A stretch of 64,000 bases of DNA, from contig JAFQWE010000026.1 of the NCBI GenBank assembly GCA_017407645.1, forward strand, positions 1 through 64,000, read 5' to 3'. Both the position numbers and the translations under genes were made by a program. Positions 17,968 to 26,264 of this stretch are shown here, piece by piece (the stretch's first letter is position 1; each line of letters starts with the position of its first letter). The notes under the pieces were generated by a model. It saw only the letters and a list, made by a program, of their open reading frames with translations. It was not told where the DNA came from and searched no databases. Source of the DNA: Clostridia bacterium (GTDB lineage Bacteria; Bacillota; Clostridia; Oscillospirales; Acutalibacteraceae).

Positions 17968-18386
17968 TAAAATTTGAAATGAGCAACTACCCTACCCCTG
18001 AATCAAAGCAAATCCGCCTTGAAGTTTTTGTGAATGAACAAGGCTTTGAAAATGAGTTTGACCAATTTGACGAGGTAGACAAAGCCTTTCACTTTGTTTT
18101 GTTCGATGACGGCTTGCCCGTTGCAACCTGCCGAATGAACAAAGAGGCAGAGGGAATTTATCACATAGGCAGAGTTGCCGTTAAAAAGGATTGCCGAAAG
18201 AAAGGCTACGGCGCAAAGGTTATCGCCGAGGCAGAGGACGCCGCAAAGGATATGGGCGGCAAGATGATAACCATCGGCTCACAAGTGCAGGCGGTGGGAT
18301 TTTATTGCTCCATTGGCTACACCAAACAGGGCGAGGAATATATTGAAGAAGGCAAGCCTCACGTGAAGGTTGTTAAGTGTATATAA
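17964..18386 (+). CDS. GNAT family N-acetyltransferase (ElaA-like)
   Basis: A 140-residue GNAT-fold acetyltransferase. The acetyl-CoA-binding motif is RKKGYGAKVIAEAE (about residue 73), preceded by the strand IGRVAVKK; the N-terminal R-x-EVFVxEQGF phrase is typical of ElaA-like proteins. It overlaps the radical SAM gene by four bases and is the last gene of the three-gene unit. Acceptor substrate unknown. No clear terminator follows; a repeat cluster begins directly after it. Confidence 0.85.
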   Translation: MIKFEMSNYPTPESKQIRLEVFVNEQGFENEFDQFDEVDKAFHFVLFDDGLPVATCRMNKEAEGIYHIGRVAVKKDCRKKGYGAKVIAEAEDAAKDMGGKMITIGSQVQAVGFYCSIGYTKQGEEYIEEGKPHVKVVKCI

Positions 18387-18390
18387 AAAT

Positions 18391-18549
18391 CGGTTGCGAG
18401 GCAACATATCGAGCCAATAGGCATATCGAGTTTTGCTTGCAAAACATATCGAATTGCCAAAGGCAATATATCGAGCGAACGAAGTTCGCATTTCTACGCC
18501 TCATCCGTCACGGCTTTGCCGTGCCACCTTCTCCCACCGGAGAAGGCTA
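18391..18549 (+). repeat. Chain-of-hairpins repeat plus CCTCATCC/GGAGAAGG repeat
   Basis: A row of five small hairpins (GTTGCGAGGCAAC, GCCAATAGGC, GTTTTGCTTGCAAAAC, TTGCCAAAGGCAA, CGAACGAAGTTCG) separated by ATATCGA links. It is followed by a second repeat type (18495-18548) built of CCTCATCC, an ACGGCTTTGCCGT hairpin and a CTTCTCCCACCGGAGAAG hairpin. Both recur at 19310-19560. Confidence 0.85.
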
Positions 18550-18562
18550 TTTTATTTATACA

Positions 18563-18796
18563 TCAATTAAACTTTTTCCCAAACAAATCTTTTGGATGAA
18601 TATCAAAAGCATCAAATATATTAAATGCAACTTTTACATCCATTCTTGGCGGTAGTATTCCGCTTTCCAATTTATTCAAACTGCCTATACCTATTCCTAA
18701 AATTTTTGCCATTTGCTTTTTAGATAGTTTGTGCTGCTTTCTTAACATAGCAACGTTGTAACAAAATATACTGCTATCGTTTTTAAAGTTATCCAT
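18563..18796 (-). CDS. Small XRE-family transcriptional regulator
   Basis: This 77-residue protein is little more than one Cro/C1-type helix-turn-helix (about residues 15-70: MLRKQHKLSKKQMAKILGIG then SLNKLESG), probably a DNA-binding repressor. AGGAGAGAT precedes the ATG. It stands alone, with no toxin partner beside it, inside a repeat island next to the DUF559 nuclease gene. Target unknown; it may be cargo of the island. Confidence 0.85.
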   Translation of the reverse strand: MDNFKNDSSIFCYNVAMLRKQHKLSKKQMAKILGIGIGSLNKLESGILPPRMDVKVAFNIFDAFDIHPKDLFGKKFN

Positions 18797-18885
18797 AAAT
18801 ATCTCTCCTTTTTATGAAGTATAACACAGAGATTCACAATCATAATTCCGTATTAGAATTATCAAAAAATTTTTCAAACAAAAAA

Positions 18886-18932
18886 GCCTTCTCCTGTGGG
18901 AGAAGGGGGACCGCTTGCGGTGGATGAGGAGT
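18886..18932 (-). repeat. Inverted copy of CCTCATCC/GGAGAAGG repeat, left of the DUF559 gene
   Basis: GCCTTCTCC..GGAGAAGG then ACCGCTTGCGGT then GGATGAGGAG. This is the reverse complement of the repeat at 19312-19370, so the two bracket the nuclease gene. Its terminal GATGAGGAG acts as ribosome binding site for that gene. Confidence 0.8.
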
Positions 18933-18936
18933 AACA

Positions 18937-19308
18937 ATGCTACCTTACAACAAAAATTTAGTTTCTAATGCAAGAAACTTACGAAAAAATATGACACCTG
19001 AAGAAAAGCACTTATGGTACGATTTTCTTAAAAGACTACCTGTTACAGTAAAAAGGCAACACAATATAGAAAATTATATCGTTGATTTTTATATAGCATC
19101 TAAAAAGGTTGTTATTGAAATTGATGGATCACAACATTACACCACCGAGCATCAGCAATCAGACCGACAAAGAGATATTACACTTTCAAACTGGGGTATC
19201 ACAGTTTTAAGATACTCTAATAAAGATATAAACCAAAATTTTAGAGGCGTTACAGAAGATATTTTACTTAAATTAGGAATTTCTTTTTCTGAACTGAAGA
19301 TAAAATAA
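18937..19308 (+). CDS. DUF559 (Vsr-like) endonuclease-fold protein
   Basis: This 123-residue DUF559 protein is related to very-short-patch-repair and restriction-type nucleases. The core is IVDFYIASKKVVIEIDGSQH (about residues 48-67), giving the D-(x)n-ExD plus H pattern of the PD-(D/E)xK-like fold; the N-terminal ARNLRKNMTPEEKHLW is also typical. The ATG is seven bases after GAGGAG, which belongs to the flanking repeat. Similar inverted repeats on both sides suggest a repeat-associated gene or mobile cassette. The biological role of DUF559 stand-alone proteins is not established. Confidence 0.85.
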   Translation: MLPYNKNLVSNARNLRKNMTPEEKHLWYDFLKRLPVTVKRQHNIENYIVDFYIASKKVVIEIDGSQHYTTEHQQSDRQRDITLSNWGITVLRYSNKDINQNFRGVTEDILLKLGISFSELKIK

Positions 19309-19309
19309 T

Positions 19310-19560
19310 TCTACGCCTCATCCGTCACGGCTTTGCCGTGCCACCTTCTCCCACCGGAGAAGGCTTTCTCTCGTTGCGGAGCAATATATCGAGCCAATAG
19401 GCATATCGAGTTTTGCTTGCAAAACATATCGAATTGCCAAAGGCAATATATCGAGCGTTTGATAGAACGCATATTCTGCGCCTCATCCGTCACGGCTTTG
19501 CCGTGCCACCTTCTCCCACCGGAGAAGGCTTTCTCTCGTTGCGGAGCAACATATCACGCG
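19310..19560 (+). repeat. Second repeat cluster (two CCTCATCC repeats plus hairpin chain)
   Basis: Two copies of the CCTCATCC..GGAGAAGG repeat (19312-19370 and 19477-19540) enclose a hairpin chain (19373-19460) whose 19388-19457 part is almost identical to 18411-18478. No gene is seen in 19309-19625. Confidence 0.85.
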
Positions 19561-19580
19561 TTTGAAAAGAAAGCTTGTAT

Positions 19581-19620
19581 AAAAACAACACGTTACATTC
19601 TTAACCGAATGTAACGTGTT
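19581..19620 (-). terminator. Rho-independent terminator of the SGNH esterase operon
   Basis: A 14-base stem (AACACGTTACATTC / GAATGTAACGTGTT) is followed on the minus strand by GTTTTT, directly downstream of the stop at 19626. Confidence 0.88.
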
Positions 19621-19625
19621 TTAAT

Positions 19626-20486
19626 TTATTCCACTATCATTTTAATTAAATATCTGCCGATACGTTCTTGAAATTTAAGTCCGTCGGTAAGCAATTCCTT
19701 AGGCATATTGTTTATAAAGGCGTCAGTTTCATACGTAAAGTTGCCTTTATAGCCTATCTCTTTAAGAGCGGCAGTAACTTCGTACCAATTCGTCTTGCCA
19801 TAAAAAGGCGACGTATGGGTATCTGAATGGAAATCGTTATCGTGAACGTGGAGGCAACCAATACGGTCGGCACCTAAATAACGGATGAAATCTGCCGTGC
19901 TTCTGCCAACTATATGACAGTGACCTAAATCAAGACAGCCTGTAATCCACGGACTGCCGATTTCGTCAATCCAAGCGGCAAATTCTTCGGGACTTGAGCA
20001 GGTGTCATCCTCAATATAGCCTGTAAACTCGTTGCACTGCCACATATTTTCAAGAGCAACCTTAACGCCGTATTTTTCGCAATAAGGAATTAAATCGCGG
20101 TAATATTTTATGCTAAGGTCGTGCATTTCTTGCTTGTTCTTGCGGTAATCGCCGTAATGGATGGGGTGCACCACCATAATCTTTACACCAAGCATCCCTG
20201 CAATTTCAAGGGCGCGCAGTGTAAGAGGCAAAACTTCACCCTCATAATCAGCCTGATTCTTAAATCTGAAGGGGGCGTGGGCTTGCACAAAGGTCATACC
20301 GCACTCCTCTGCGGCAAGGCGGATACGCTCCACCTCTGCCTTATAATTATCACCTACAAAAGCGTCACCCTCGTTATTCATACGAAAAAGGGAAAGGTCA
20401 ACGGCATCAAAGCCTGCTTGAGCAATCAGTTTTACTGCCTCAGCGGTGTCAACCTTGGCAAAGTTGGTGAACATCACTAATTTCAT
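19626..20486 (-). CDS. Sugar phosphate isomerase/epimerase (xylose isomerase-like TIM barrel)
   Basis: This 286-residue AP-endonuclease-2-type TIM barrel protein probably isomerises or epimerises a sugar or polyol. Metal-site motifs visible are VHPIHYGD (about residue 108), VALENMW (about 150), GCLDLGHCH (about 187), HVHDND (about 214) and TYETDAF (about 257). It is last in a four-gene operon with ATGA overlaps behind three SGNH esterases, which suggests a role in the sugar released by them. Substrate unknown. Confidence 0.82.
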   Translation of the reverse strand: MKLVMFTNFAKVDTAEAVKLIAQAGFDAVDLSLFRMNNEGDAFVGDNYKAEVERIRLAAEECGMTFVQAHAPFRFKNQADYEGEVLPLTLRALEIAGMLGVKIMVVHPIHYGDYRKNKQEMHDLSIKYYRDLIPYCEKYGVKVALENMWQCNEFTGYIEDDTCSSPEEFAAWIDEIGSPWITGCLDLGHCHIVGRSTADFIRYLGADRIGCLHVHDNDFHSDTHTSPFYGKTNWYEVTAALKEIGYKGNFTYETDAFINNMPKELLTDGLKFQERIGRYLIKMIVE

Positions 20487-21478
20487 AACTCAAACCACTC
20501 CTTAGCAATAGGCGTTATGTTGTTTGCAATGGCGTTAACGCCTTTTATGTTGGGATGAACAAGGTCACCCGAAAGTCCCCAAGTGCCATTCATAAGTTCA
20601 AGACCGCTCACGTATTTTGCATTGGCAAAGCCGTACTCGGCAATCAGGCGCGACATTATCTTGCGGAACTGCGCAATCTTGCCCTCTTCCCCATAAAAAA
20701 TATCACTTGCCTGATAGGTTGTGTCAACAAATATAAACTTGCGGTCAGGATGGGTAGTGCATAGGGTTGTGATAAGGTTGCGCGCCCTTTTTTCATACTC
20801 TTCGGTAGAAAAACTGACAAAGTTTGCGCCAAAGCTAACAACGGCACAGTCAAAATCCAAGGTACAAAGGTAGTCCACCATTTCGGATTCTGCATGGCAA
20901 GAGCCTGCGTATCCCTTGTTAAGATAATCTGCCCCAAAATTCTCTGCCAATTGATAAACCCAGGTAGTTGTAGGAAGCAGCGAAATGCTGCCATGAGTGA
21001 TTGATGACCCATAGGCAAGCAAGGTTTTATTTGGCAACATTTCAGCAGAGGGCAGTGAAACATCCCCCTCTACATCGTATATAACAGGGTTACTGCCGCA
21101 CAAAATGAGCCTTACAACCTTTGGAGAATAAAGCAAGCCGTTTTCATTAGTAATGCGCTCAAAAGCAGGCATACGCTCTGTATCAAGAGGGAGTTCAATC
21201 CATCTGGGTTCCGATGAACCTGCAAATTTGCTTGTCTGCCACCCTGCCTGAATACTGCCATAATAAACGTAAATATCGCCGCTTAAGATTTTAATTCGGG
21301 CAGTGCCTGAATTTATCACAAAGCGAAGCTCAACACCTGTGGCATTGCGATTCATACGTTTGCCCTGTTCACAAAGGGCAGCCTCTACCGAAAGGGGTGC
21401 GCGAAGCATTGCAAAGCCACCGTCCTCGGTAGGTAAAAGTTGGTCTACGTTATGCAGTAAAATGTTTTTAAAAATCAT
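20483..21478 (-). CDS. SGNH/GDSL hydrolase (cytoplasmic)
   Basis: This 331-residue protein has an N-terminal beta-rich domain of about 170 residues followed by an SGNH esterase domain. Block I is LLAYGSSITHGS (about residue 176, with SS in place of DS), block III VVSFGANF, and the C-terminal HPNIKG supplies the histidine. It has no signal peptide, unlike the two upstream paralogues. It is probably a carbohydrate deacetylase (esterase) acting on imported sugars. Coupled by ATGA overlaps to both neighbours. Confidence 0.8.
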   Translation of the reverse strand: MIFKNILLHNVDQLLPTEDGGFAMLRAPLSVEAALCEQGKRMNRNATGVELRFVINSGTARIKILSGDIYVYYGSIQAGWQTSKFAGSSEPRWIELPLDTERMPAFERITNENGLLYSPKVVRLILCGSNPVIYDVEGDVSLPSAEMLPNKTLLAYGSSITHGSISLLPTTTWVYQLAENFGADYLNKGYAGSCHAESEMVDYLCTLDFDCAVVSFGANFVSFSTEEYEKRARNLITTLCTTHPDRKFIFVDTTYQASDIFYGEEGKIAQFRKIMSRLIAEYGFANAKYVSGLELMNGTWGLSGDLVHPNIKGVNAIANNITPIAKEWFEL

Positions 21479-22707
21479 TTAAGTATCTCCTCAATAAACT
21501 GAGTCAGTTCTTTTGCCCCTGCCTCGTGACCTGCCTGATTGGGATGCCAACCACCGCCGTCAAAGTTCATAAAGCTTGACATACACAGATAAATTTCTGC
21601 TTTTTCACCGCCGTTATCGTCAATAGCGCGCTTGATATAATCCTTAACGAAAAGGCCTGCCTCATCCTCATAGCCTGTTCCCATTATGCCGTAATACCAT
21701 ACGATTTTTGACTCAGGACGGGTTTCACGCACAAGCTTTATAAGGTCATAGGCTACCTGATAAAGCTGTTCTTCAGAAATGTCGTGTTGCTTGTAATAGT
21801 TATGGTCGTTGGTGCCAAGAGCAATTACCACAACGTCGGGCTGACGATCAGGCTTATAGTCACCCAAGGATTTGCGTGCCCAAGAAAGCTTGTTCCAATA
21901 ATCAGCAATTGGCATACCCAGACCGTATGAATAGGCAAGTCCGCTTCGTGCCACCGTTGATATATCGGCATTAAGTGCCTTTGCCGTCTTAAAAGCATAG
22001 GTATCGGTGCCTGATGATCTGTCGGGATTAGAAGGACTGTCGGCATCTGCTCTTACAGTCAGGTTGCCAAAGCCTGCGGTAACTGAGTCACCCAAAAATT
22101 CAATATAACGCTCACTGTCAGCAGGGCGCTGAGTAGGCACGCCATTCATTGTAACAGACACAAGGTTGTCATAGCCAAAGTTAAGCTCGGTCTGTCGGTA
22201 AATCTTAAAGGTATGGGCACCTCTTTTTAAGTCTTTTGCAAGAATAAGGGTTGAGGGAGCCTCGGCGCCTGCAACCGCTTCTATCTTCATTCGAGTTTCC
22301 TTGCCGTCTACAATAACAAGATAGTAACGCTCATTTCTGCCCTTTTGTGCATCGTTACATTTGTTGGTCATTTTAAGCACAACATCGCCCTCGCAATCGG
22401 CGTTAAATGCCAAAAGCTGTGCGGTGTGGTCAAAGGTAATGCAAGGCTGTGCCCCTGCATCTGAACTTGTTTTTGTGGTTGCCCATCTGCCGTCGAGTTT
22501 AAGATACTGAGTAATCTCTGCAAGCATATAGGTGCGCTCTGAATAATCGTTGACGGCAGGCACAATCTCTGACTGCACAGACGAGGTTGGTTGGTTTTTT
22601 GACGGCTTTTTGCTTGCGGTGGCAGATTGGTCGGCGCCGTTATCACCGCATGCGCCGAAAGTAAGTAAAGATAAAGTTAACATTATTGCTATCACCCTTT
22701 TAATCAT
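21475..22707 (-). CDS. SGNH carbohydrate esterase lipoprotein, CE2-like
   Basis: This 410-residue lipoprotein (lipobox TFGAC) has a Ser/Lys linker, an N-terminal jelly-roll-like region (about residues 60-200) and an SGNH domain with EFLGDSVTAGFGN (nucleophile Ser), ALGTNDHNYY (GxND block) and GGGWHPNQAGH (catalytic His). A jelly roll plus SGNH domain is the layout of CE2 acetylesterases that remove acetyl groups from xylan or mannan. It is a paralogue of the next gene upstream. Confidence 0.85.
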   Translation of the reverse strand: MIKRVIAIMLTLSLLTFGACGDNGADQSATASKKPSKNQPTSSVQSEIVPAVNDYSERTYMLAEITQYLKLDGRWATTKTSSDAGAQPCITFDHTAQLLAFNADCEGDVVLKMTNKCNDAQKGRNERYYLVIVDGKETRMKIEAVAGAEAPSTLILAKDLKRGAHTFKIYRQTELNFGYDNLVSVTMNGVPTQRPADSERYIEFLGDSVTAGFGNLTVRADADSPSNPDRSSGTDTYAFKTAKALNADISTVARSGLAYSYGLGMPIADYWNKLSWARKSLGDYKPDRQPDVVVIALGTNDHNYYKQHDISEEQLYQVAYDLIKLVRETRPESKIVWYYGIMGTGYEDEAGLFVKDYIKRAIDDNGGEKAEIYLCMSSFMNFDGGGWHPNQAGHEAGAKELTQFIEEILK

Positions 22708-23879
22708 TTTGTTACCTCTTTAAGTCCCAGTTTATCTTTCATAAATGCGATAAGCACCTTTGCGGCATTTTGATGGCTTTCAACCACGGGATGCCCCTTT
22801 TCCCCTGCGATATTGCGAGGCAAATCGCAGAAATAATAGCCTTTCTCCTCACCGCCTAAATCGGCAATTGCTTTTTGCAGTAAGCCTTTGGCAGGATTGG
22901 TTGCCATTCCATACGCCCAAACAATTTTAGCATTGGGATTTTTAAGCCGCACAAACTCAAGCAGCTCTTTTGCCTTTGCCAAAAGCTCCGTTTCAGCATT
23001 TGCACCGTACAGCTTGCTGTGGTCATTGGTGCCAAGGTTGATTACAACCACGTCGGCAGGACGGGCAAAATCGTGTGCGCCTACATCGCGGGTAAAGCTT
23101 ACTCTGTTATAACGGTCGGTTATAGACATATTATTTTTATCAAAAGAGAAGGGCAATCCACCGCAGCAAACCGAAGAAAAGTCGGCGTCAAAGGCTTCGG
23201 CAGTGAAAAATGCATAGGTTTGAGTTGAATCGGAATACTGACTGTCAAAACTGCCGTTTTCAAAGTCAAGATTGCCAAGACCTGCAGTAAGGGAATCACC
23301 CAAAAACTCCATAAGCAAAGCCTTCTTTTCAGGCTTATCCTCACAAATCACGCCATTCATTTTTATGCTTACAACGGTTTCGTTGCTGTATTCGGCAGGG
23401 TTTGAACGGCATATTTTTATTTCGTGCACACCGCGAGACAACCCCTTTGCCACTGTCACGGCATACTCACCTGATGCCACGTTTGCCTCTGTTTGAATTC
23501 TTTCCTGACGGACGCCGTCAATATATACGGTGTAGTGGCGGAAGCGGTAGGACCAACTGGCGTTGCTTTTTACGTTTATCGTAATATCGCCCTCACAGTC
23601 GGCGTTGAAGGTGAAGTTTGCACCCGCCTGATCAAACACCATTCCGTTTTGATTAACAACACAGCGGTTGCCCAAGGTTAAGCGGTCGGCAACGTCTATT
23701 ACGTTGTATTTCCACTCTTTATACTCGTTTTTGGTAGGATAAACTATGCTTGTAACCTGAGAGTTGACAGGCTTGCTTGACTTGTCGGACGAAGCTGCCT
23801 TTGAAGAGGGTGTTTCGCTCCCCCCTGCACAGCCCGTTAATATAAAGCAAATTATGGCTATTGCCAACAGTTTTTTCAT
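22704..23879 (-). CDS. SGNH carbohydrate esterase lipoprotein, CE2-like (first gene of operon)
   Basis: This 391-residue lipoprotein (lipobox LTGC) has the same layout as its downstream paralogue: linker, jelly-roll-like region, and SGNH domain with EFLGDSLTAGLGN, INLGTNDHSKLYG and KGHPVVESHQ. AAGGAGG lies about eight bases before the ATG, and a strong promoter is at 23911-23939. It probably deacetylates plant polysaccharide fragments at the cell surface. Confidence 0.85.
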   Translation of the reverse strand: MKKLLAIAIICFILTGCAGGSETPSSKAASSDKSSKPVNSQVTSIVYPTKNEYKEWKYNVIDVADRLTLGNRCVVNQNGMVFDQAGANFTFNADCEGDITINVKSNASWSYRFRHYTVYIDGVRQERIQTEANVASGEYAVTVAKGLSRGVHEIKICRSNPAEYSNETVVSIKMNGVICEDKPEKKALLMEFLGDSLTAGLGNLDFENGSFDSQYSDSTQTYAFFTAEAFDADFSSVCCGGLPFSFDKNNMSITDRYNRVSFTRDVGAHDFARPADVVVINLGTNDHSKLYGANAETELLAKAKELLEFVRLKNPNAKIVWAYGMATNPAKGLLQKAIADLGGEEKGYYFCDLPRNIAGEKGHPVVESHQNAAKVLIAFMKDKLGLKEVTK

Positions 23880-23910
23880 TTATAATGCCTCCTTGGTAAA
23901 CTATAAAAAC

Positions 23911-23939
23911 ATTATAAACCCAGCCTTGCTTATTTTCAA
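23911..23939 (-). promoter_or_regulatory. SigA-type promoter of the esterase operon
   Basis: On the minus strand, TTGAAA, 17 bases and TATAAT, about 30 bases before the ATG. Confidence 0.75.
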
Positions 23940-23992
23940 TAAGCATTTCACACACAAATTGCTAAATTTTTTGTGGGTTTGGCACAACCCCC

Positions 23993-24020
23993 TTGAATTT
24001 GCAGGAAAATTTGGTATAAT
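23993..24020 (+). promoter_or_regulatory. SigA-type promoter of metG
   Basis: TTGAAT, 16 bases and TATAAT. The leader of about 90 bases contains a CGCGC/GCGCG hairpin (about 24084-24100). It is too short for a T-box and no T-box-like motif is seen. Confidence 0.7.
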
Positions 24021-24116
24021 ATAGGGGCATCGTGCCATTAGCGGTGCAAATAAAGGCGGCGCCTATGCTAAAAAGAAGGCGGACGCGCATCATCCGCGCG
24101 TTGAACGGAGAAAATT

Positions 24117-26042
24117 ATGAGCAACAAATTCTACATCACAACGGCTATTGCCTACACCTCTCGCAAGCCTCACATCGGCAACTCTTACGATATTGTGCTT
24201 GCCGATATGATTGCACGCTACAAGCGTATGCGCGGCTTTGACGTTTATTTTATGACAGGCTCTGACGAGCACGGTCAGAAAATTGAAGAGCAGGCTAAAG
24301 AGGCAGGCATCACTCCCAAGGAATACGTTGACAACGTGTCAGGTCAAATCAAAATGGTTTGGGATAGCCTTGACGTTACCTACGATAAATTTATTCGCAC
24401 CACCGACGACTATCACGAAAAGGCAGTTCAGCACATCTTTAAGCGTCTTTACGACCAAGGTGATATTTATAAGGGCAAGTACGAAGGCAAATACTGTGTG
24501 CCCTGCGAATCCTTCTTCACTCCCTCACAGTTAAAAGATGGCAAATGCCCCGACTGTGGCAGAGACGTAATTGACGCTCACGAGGAAGCATATTTCCTGC
24601 GCCTTTCAAAATATGCCGACAAATTGCTTGAGTATTATGAAAACACTCCCGATTTCTTCCTTCCCGAATCACGCAAGGCAGAAATGATAAACAACTTTAT
24701 CAAGCCCGGTCTTAACGACCTTTGCGTATCAAGAAGCTCTTTCAAATGGGGTGTGCCCGTTGAATTTGACCCCGAGCACGTTATTTACGTGTGGATTGAC
24801 GCCCTTTCCAACTACATTACCGGTATCGGCTACGACCCTGAGGGCAGCGGTGAGCTTTACAGCAAGCTGTGGCCTGCCGATTTGCACGTTATCGGCAAGG
24901 ATATCGTCCGTTTCCACACTATTTACTGGCCTGTTTTGTTGCTTGCCTTGGGTGAGCCGTTGCCTAAGCAGGTGCTTGGTCATCCTTGGGTGCTTTTCGG
25001 CGAGGATAAAATGAGCAAGTCAAAGGGCAACGTTATCTATGCAGACGAGCTTGCCGCACGTTTTGGCAGTGATGCAGTGCGCTATTATCTGCTTAGTGAA
25101 ATTCCCTTTGCTCAGGACGGCAATATCACCTATGAAAGCTTTATAAACAGATATAATACCGACCTTGCAAACACCTTGGGCAACCTTGTTAACCGCACCG
25201 TTGCAATGACCAACAAGTACTTTGGCGGCGTTGCCAACAAGTGCGCTCCCCTTGACGAGTTTGACAACGATATTATTAAGTGCGCCAACGAGACGGTTGA
25301 GAAGTATTACACCCTTATGGATGCATACCGCAACGCTGACGCTACCGATTTGGTTATGAATTTTGCCAAGCGTTGCAACAAATATATTGACGAGACTGCT
25401 CCTTGGGTGCTTGCTAAGGATGAGGCACAAAAGGGCAGACTTGAGTCGGTTATGTATCATTTGCTTGAGAGCATCCGCATTTTGTCTGTGCTTCTTGAGC
25501 CTATTGTGCCTAACTGCTGTAAGGGTATCAAGGCACAGATTAACTGTGACAATACCGACCTTGCCTTCGGTGTTACCGACGGCTTCAATGTTGGCGAGGC
25601 TACTCCCCTCTTTGCCCGTATAGACGCCGAAAAGGTGCTTAAGGAATTGGCTGCAGAGATGGAGGCCGCCAAGGCTGCCGCCGCTAAAAAAGAGGCTGCA
25701 GAGGGTGTTGCCACTATGGCAGAAATCACCATTGACCAGTTTGCAAAGGTTGAACTGCGGGCCGCAAAAATTCTTGCTTGCGAGCCTGTTAAACGCGCCA
25801 AGAAGCTGCTTAAGTTAACCCTTGACGACGGCTCAGGTAAAGAGCGCACAGTTGCATCGGGTATTGCTCAGTATTACACCCCCGATGAGCTTGTTGGCAA
25901 AACCGTTGTGGTTGTGGCAAACCTTAAGCCTGCAACCCTTTGCGGTGTTGAAAGCTGCGGTATGATTCTTGCCGCCGATTCGGGTGACGACGTTAAGGTT
26001 ATCTTCCTTGACGGCGTTGAGCCCGGCTCAAAGATTAGATAA
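24117..26042 (+). CDS. metG: Methionyl-tRNA synthetase
   Basis: This 641-residue class I synthetase charges tRNA-Met. It shows the HIGH-type motif HIGN (about residue 19), a zinc-binding four-Cys knot (CVPC..CPDC, about 127-144) and the catalytic KMSKSKGN (about 297). The C-terminal 100 residues form an EMAP/Arc1-like OB-fold tRNA-binding domain (FAKVELRAAKILACEPVKRAKKL). An Ala/Lys/Glu-rich linker joins the two. GGAGAAAATT precedes the ATG. Single-gene unit with its own promoter and terminator. Confidence 0.97.
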   Translation: MSNKFYITTAIAYTSRKPHIGNSYDIVLADMIARYKRMRGFDVYFMTGSDEHGQKIEEQAKEAGITPKEYVDNVSGQIKMVWDSLDVTYDKFIRTTDDYHEKAVQHIFKRLYDQGDIYKGKYEGKYCVPCESFFTPSQLKDGKCPDCGRDVIDAHEEAYFLRLSKYADKLLEYYENTPDFFLPESRKAEMINNFIKPGLNDLCVSRSSFKWGVPVEFDPEHVIYVWIDALSNYITGIGYDPEGSGELYSKLWPADLHVIGKDIVRFHTIYWPVLLLALGEPLPKQVLGHPWVLFGEDKMSKSKGNVIYADELAARFGSDAVRYYLLSEIPFAQDGNITYESFINRYNTDLANTLGNLVNRTVAMTNKYFGGVANKCAPLDEFDNDIIKCANETVEKYYTLMDAYRNADATDLVMNFAKRCNKYIDETAPWVLAKDEAQKGRLESVMYHLLESIRILSVLLEPIVPNCCKGIKAQINCDNTDLAFGVTDGFNVGEATPLFARIDAEKVLKELAAEMEAAKAAAAKKEAAEGVATMAEITIDQFAKVELRAAKILACEPVKRAKKLLKLTLDDGSGKERTVASGIAQYYTPDELVGKTVVVVANLKPATLCGVESCGMILAADSGDDVKVIFLDGVEPGSKIR

Positions 26043-26046
26043 GATA

Positions 26047-26080
26047 AAAGTGCTTGAGTTAAATGCTCAAGCACTTTTTT
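26047..26080 (+). terminator. Rho-independent terminator of metG
   Basis: A 12-base stem AAAGTGCTTGAG/CTCAAGCACTTT followed by six T. Confidence 0.92.
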
Positions 26081-26262
26081 AGTGAAGTTTCAAACAAAGG
26101 TTTGAAGTTAAGTTGTAATGAATTACAGTGAAGTTTTTTATAACAAAAGTGAAGTTACGTTTGCCAAAATATTTGCGAAGCAAACTTCACTATGCAGTAA
26201 CTTCACTATGCAGTAACTTCACTGCAAAGCAACTTCACTTGCCCATAAGGGCAAACTTAGTT
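26081..26262. repeat. Mirror array of AGTGAAGTT / AACTTCACT motifs with hairpins between
   Basis: The left half has AGTGAAGTT at 26081, 26127 and 26148 plus degenerate copies. The right half has its reverse complement AACTTCACT at 26183, 26199, 26215 and 26231. Between motifs lie small hairpins (TCAAACAAAGGTTTGA, GTAATGAATTAC, TTTGCGAAGCAAA, TGCCCATAAGGGCA). It fills the whole gap between metG and the AraC gene. Confidence 0.85.
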
Positions 26263-26264
26263 AT

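Noticed and set aside
18563..18796. Toxin-antitoxin pair with the XRE protein as antitoxin
   Set aside because: No second small gene lies in tandem; the next gene (DUF559) is divergent and separated by a repeat and about 140 bases.
18391..19560. Possible CRISPR array because of repeated short motifs
   Set aside because: The repeats are hairpins of varying length joined by a 7-8 base link. There are no uniform spacers, no 28-37 base constant repeat and no cas genes.
24021..24116. T-box or SAM riboswitch upstream of metG
   Set aside because: The leader is under 100 bases, with no T-box motif, no terminator/antiterminator pair and no SAM core.
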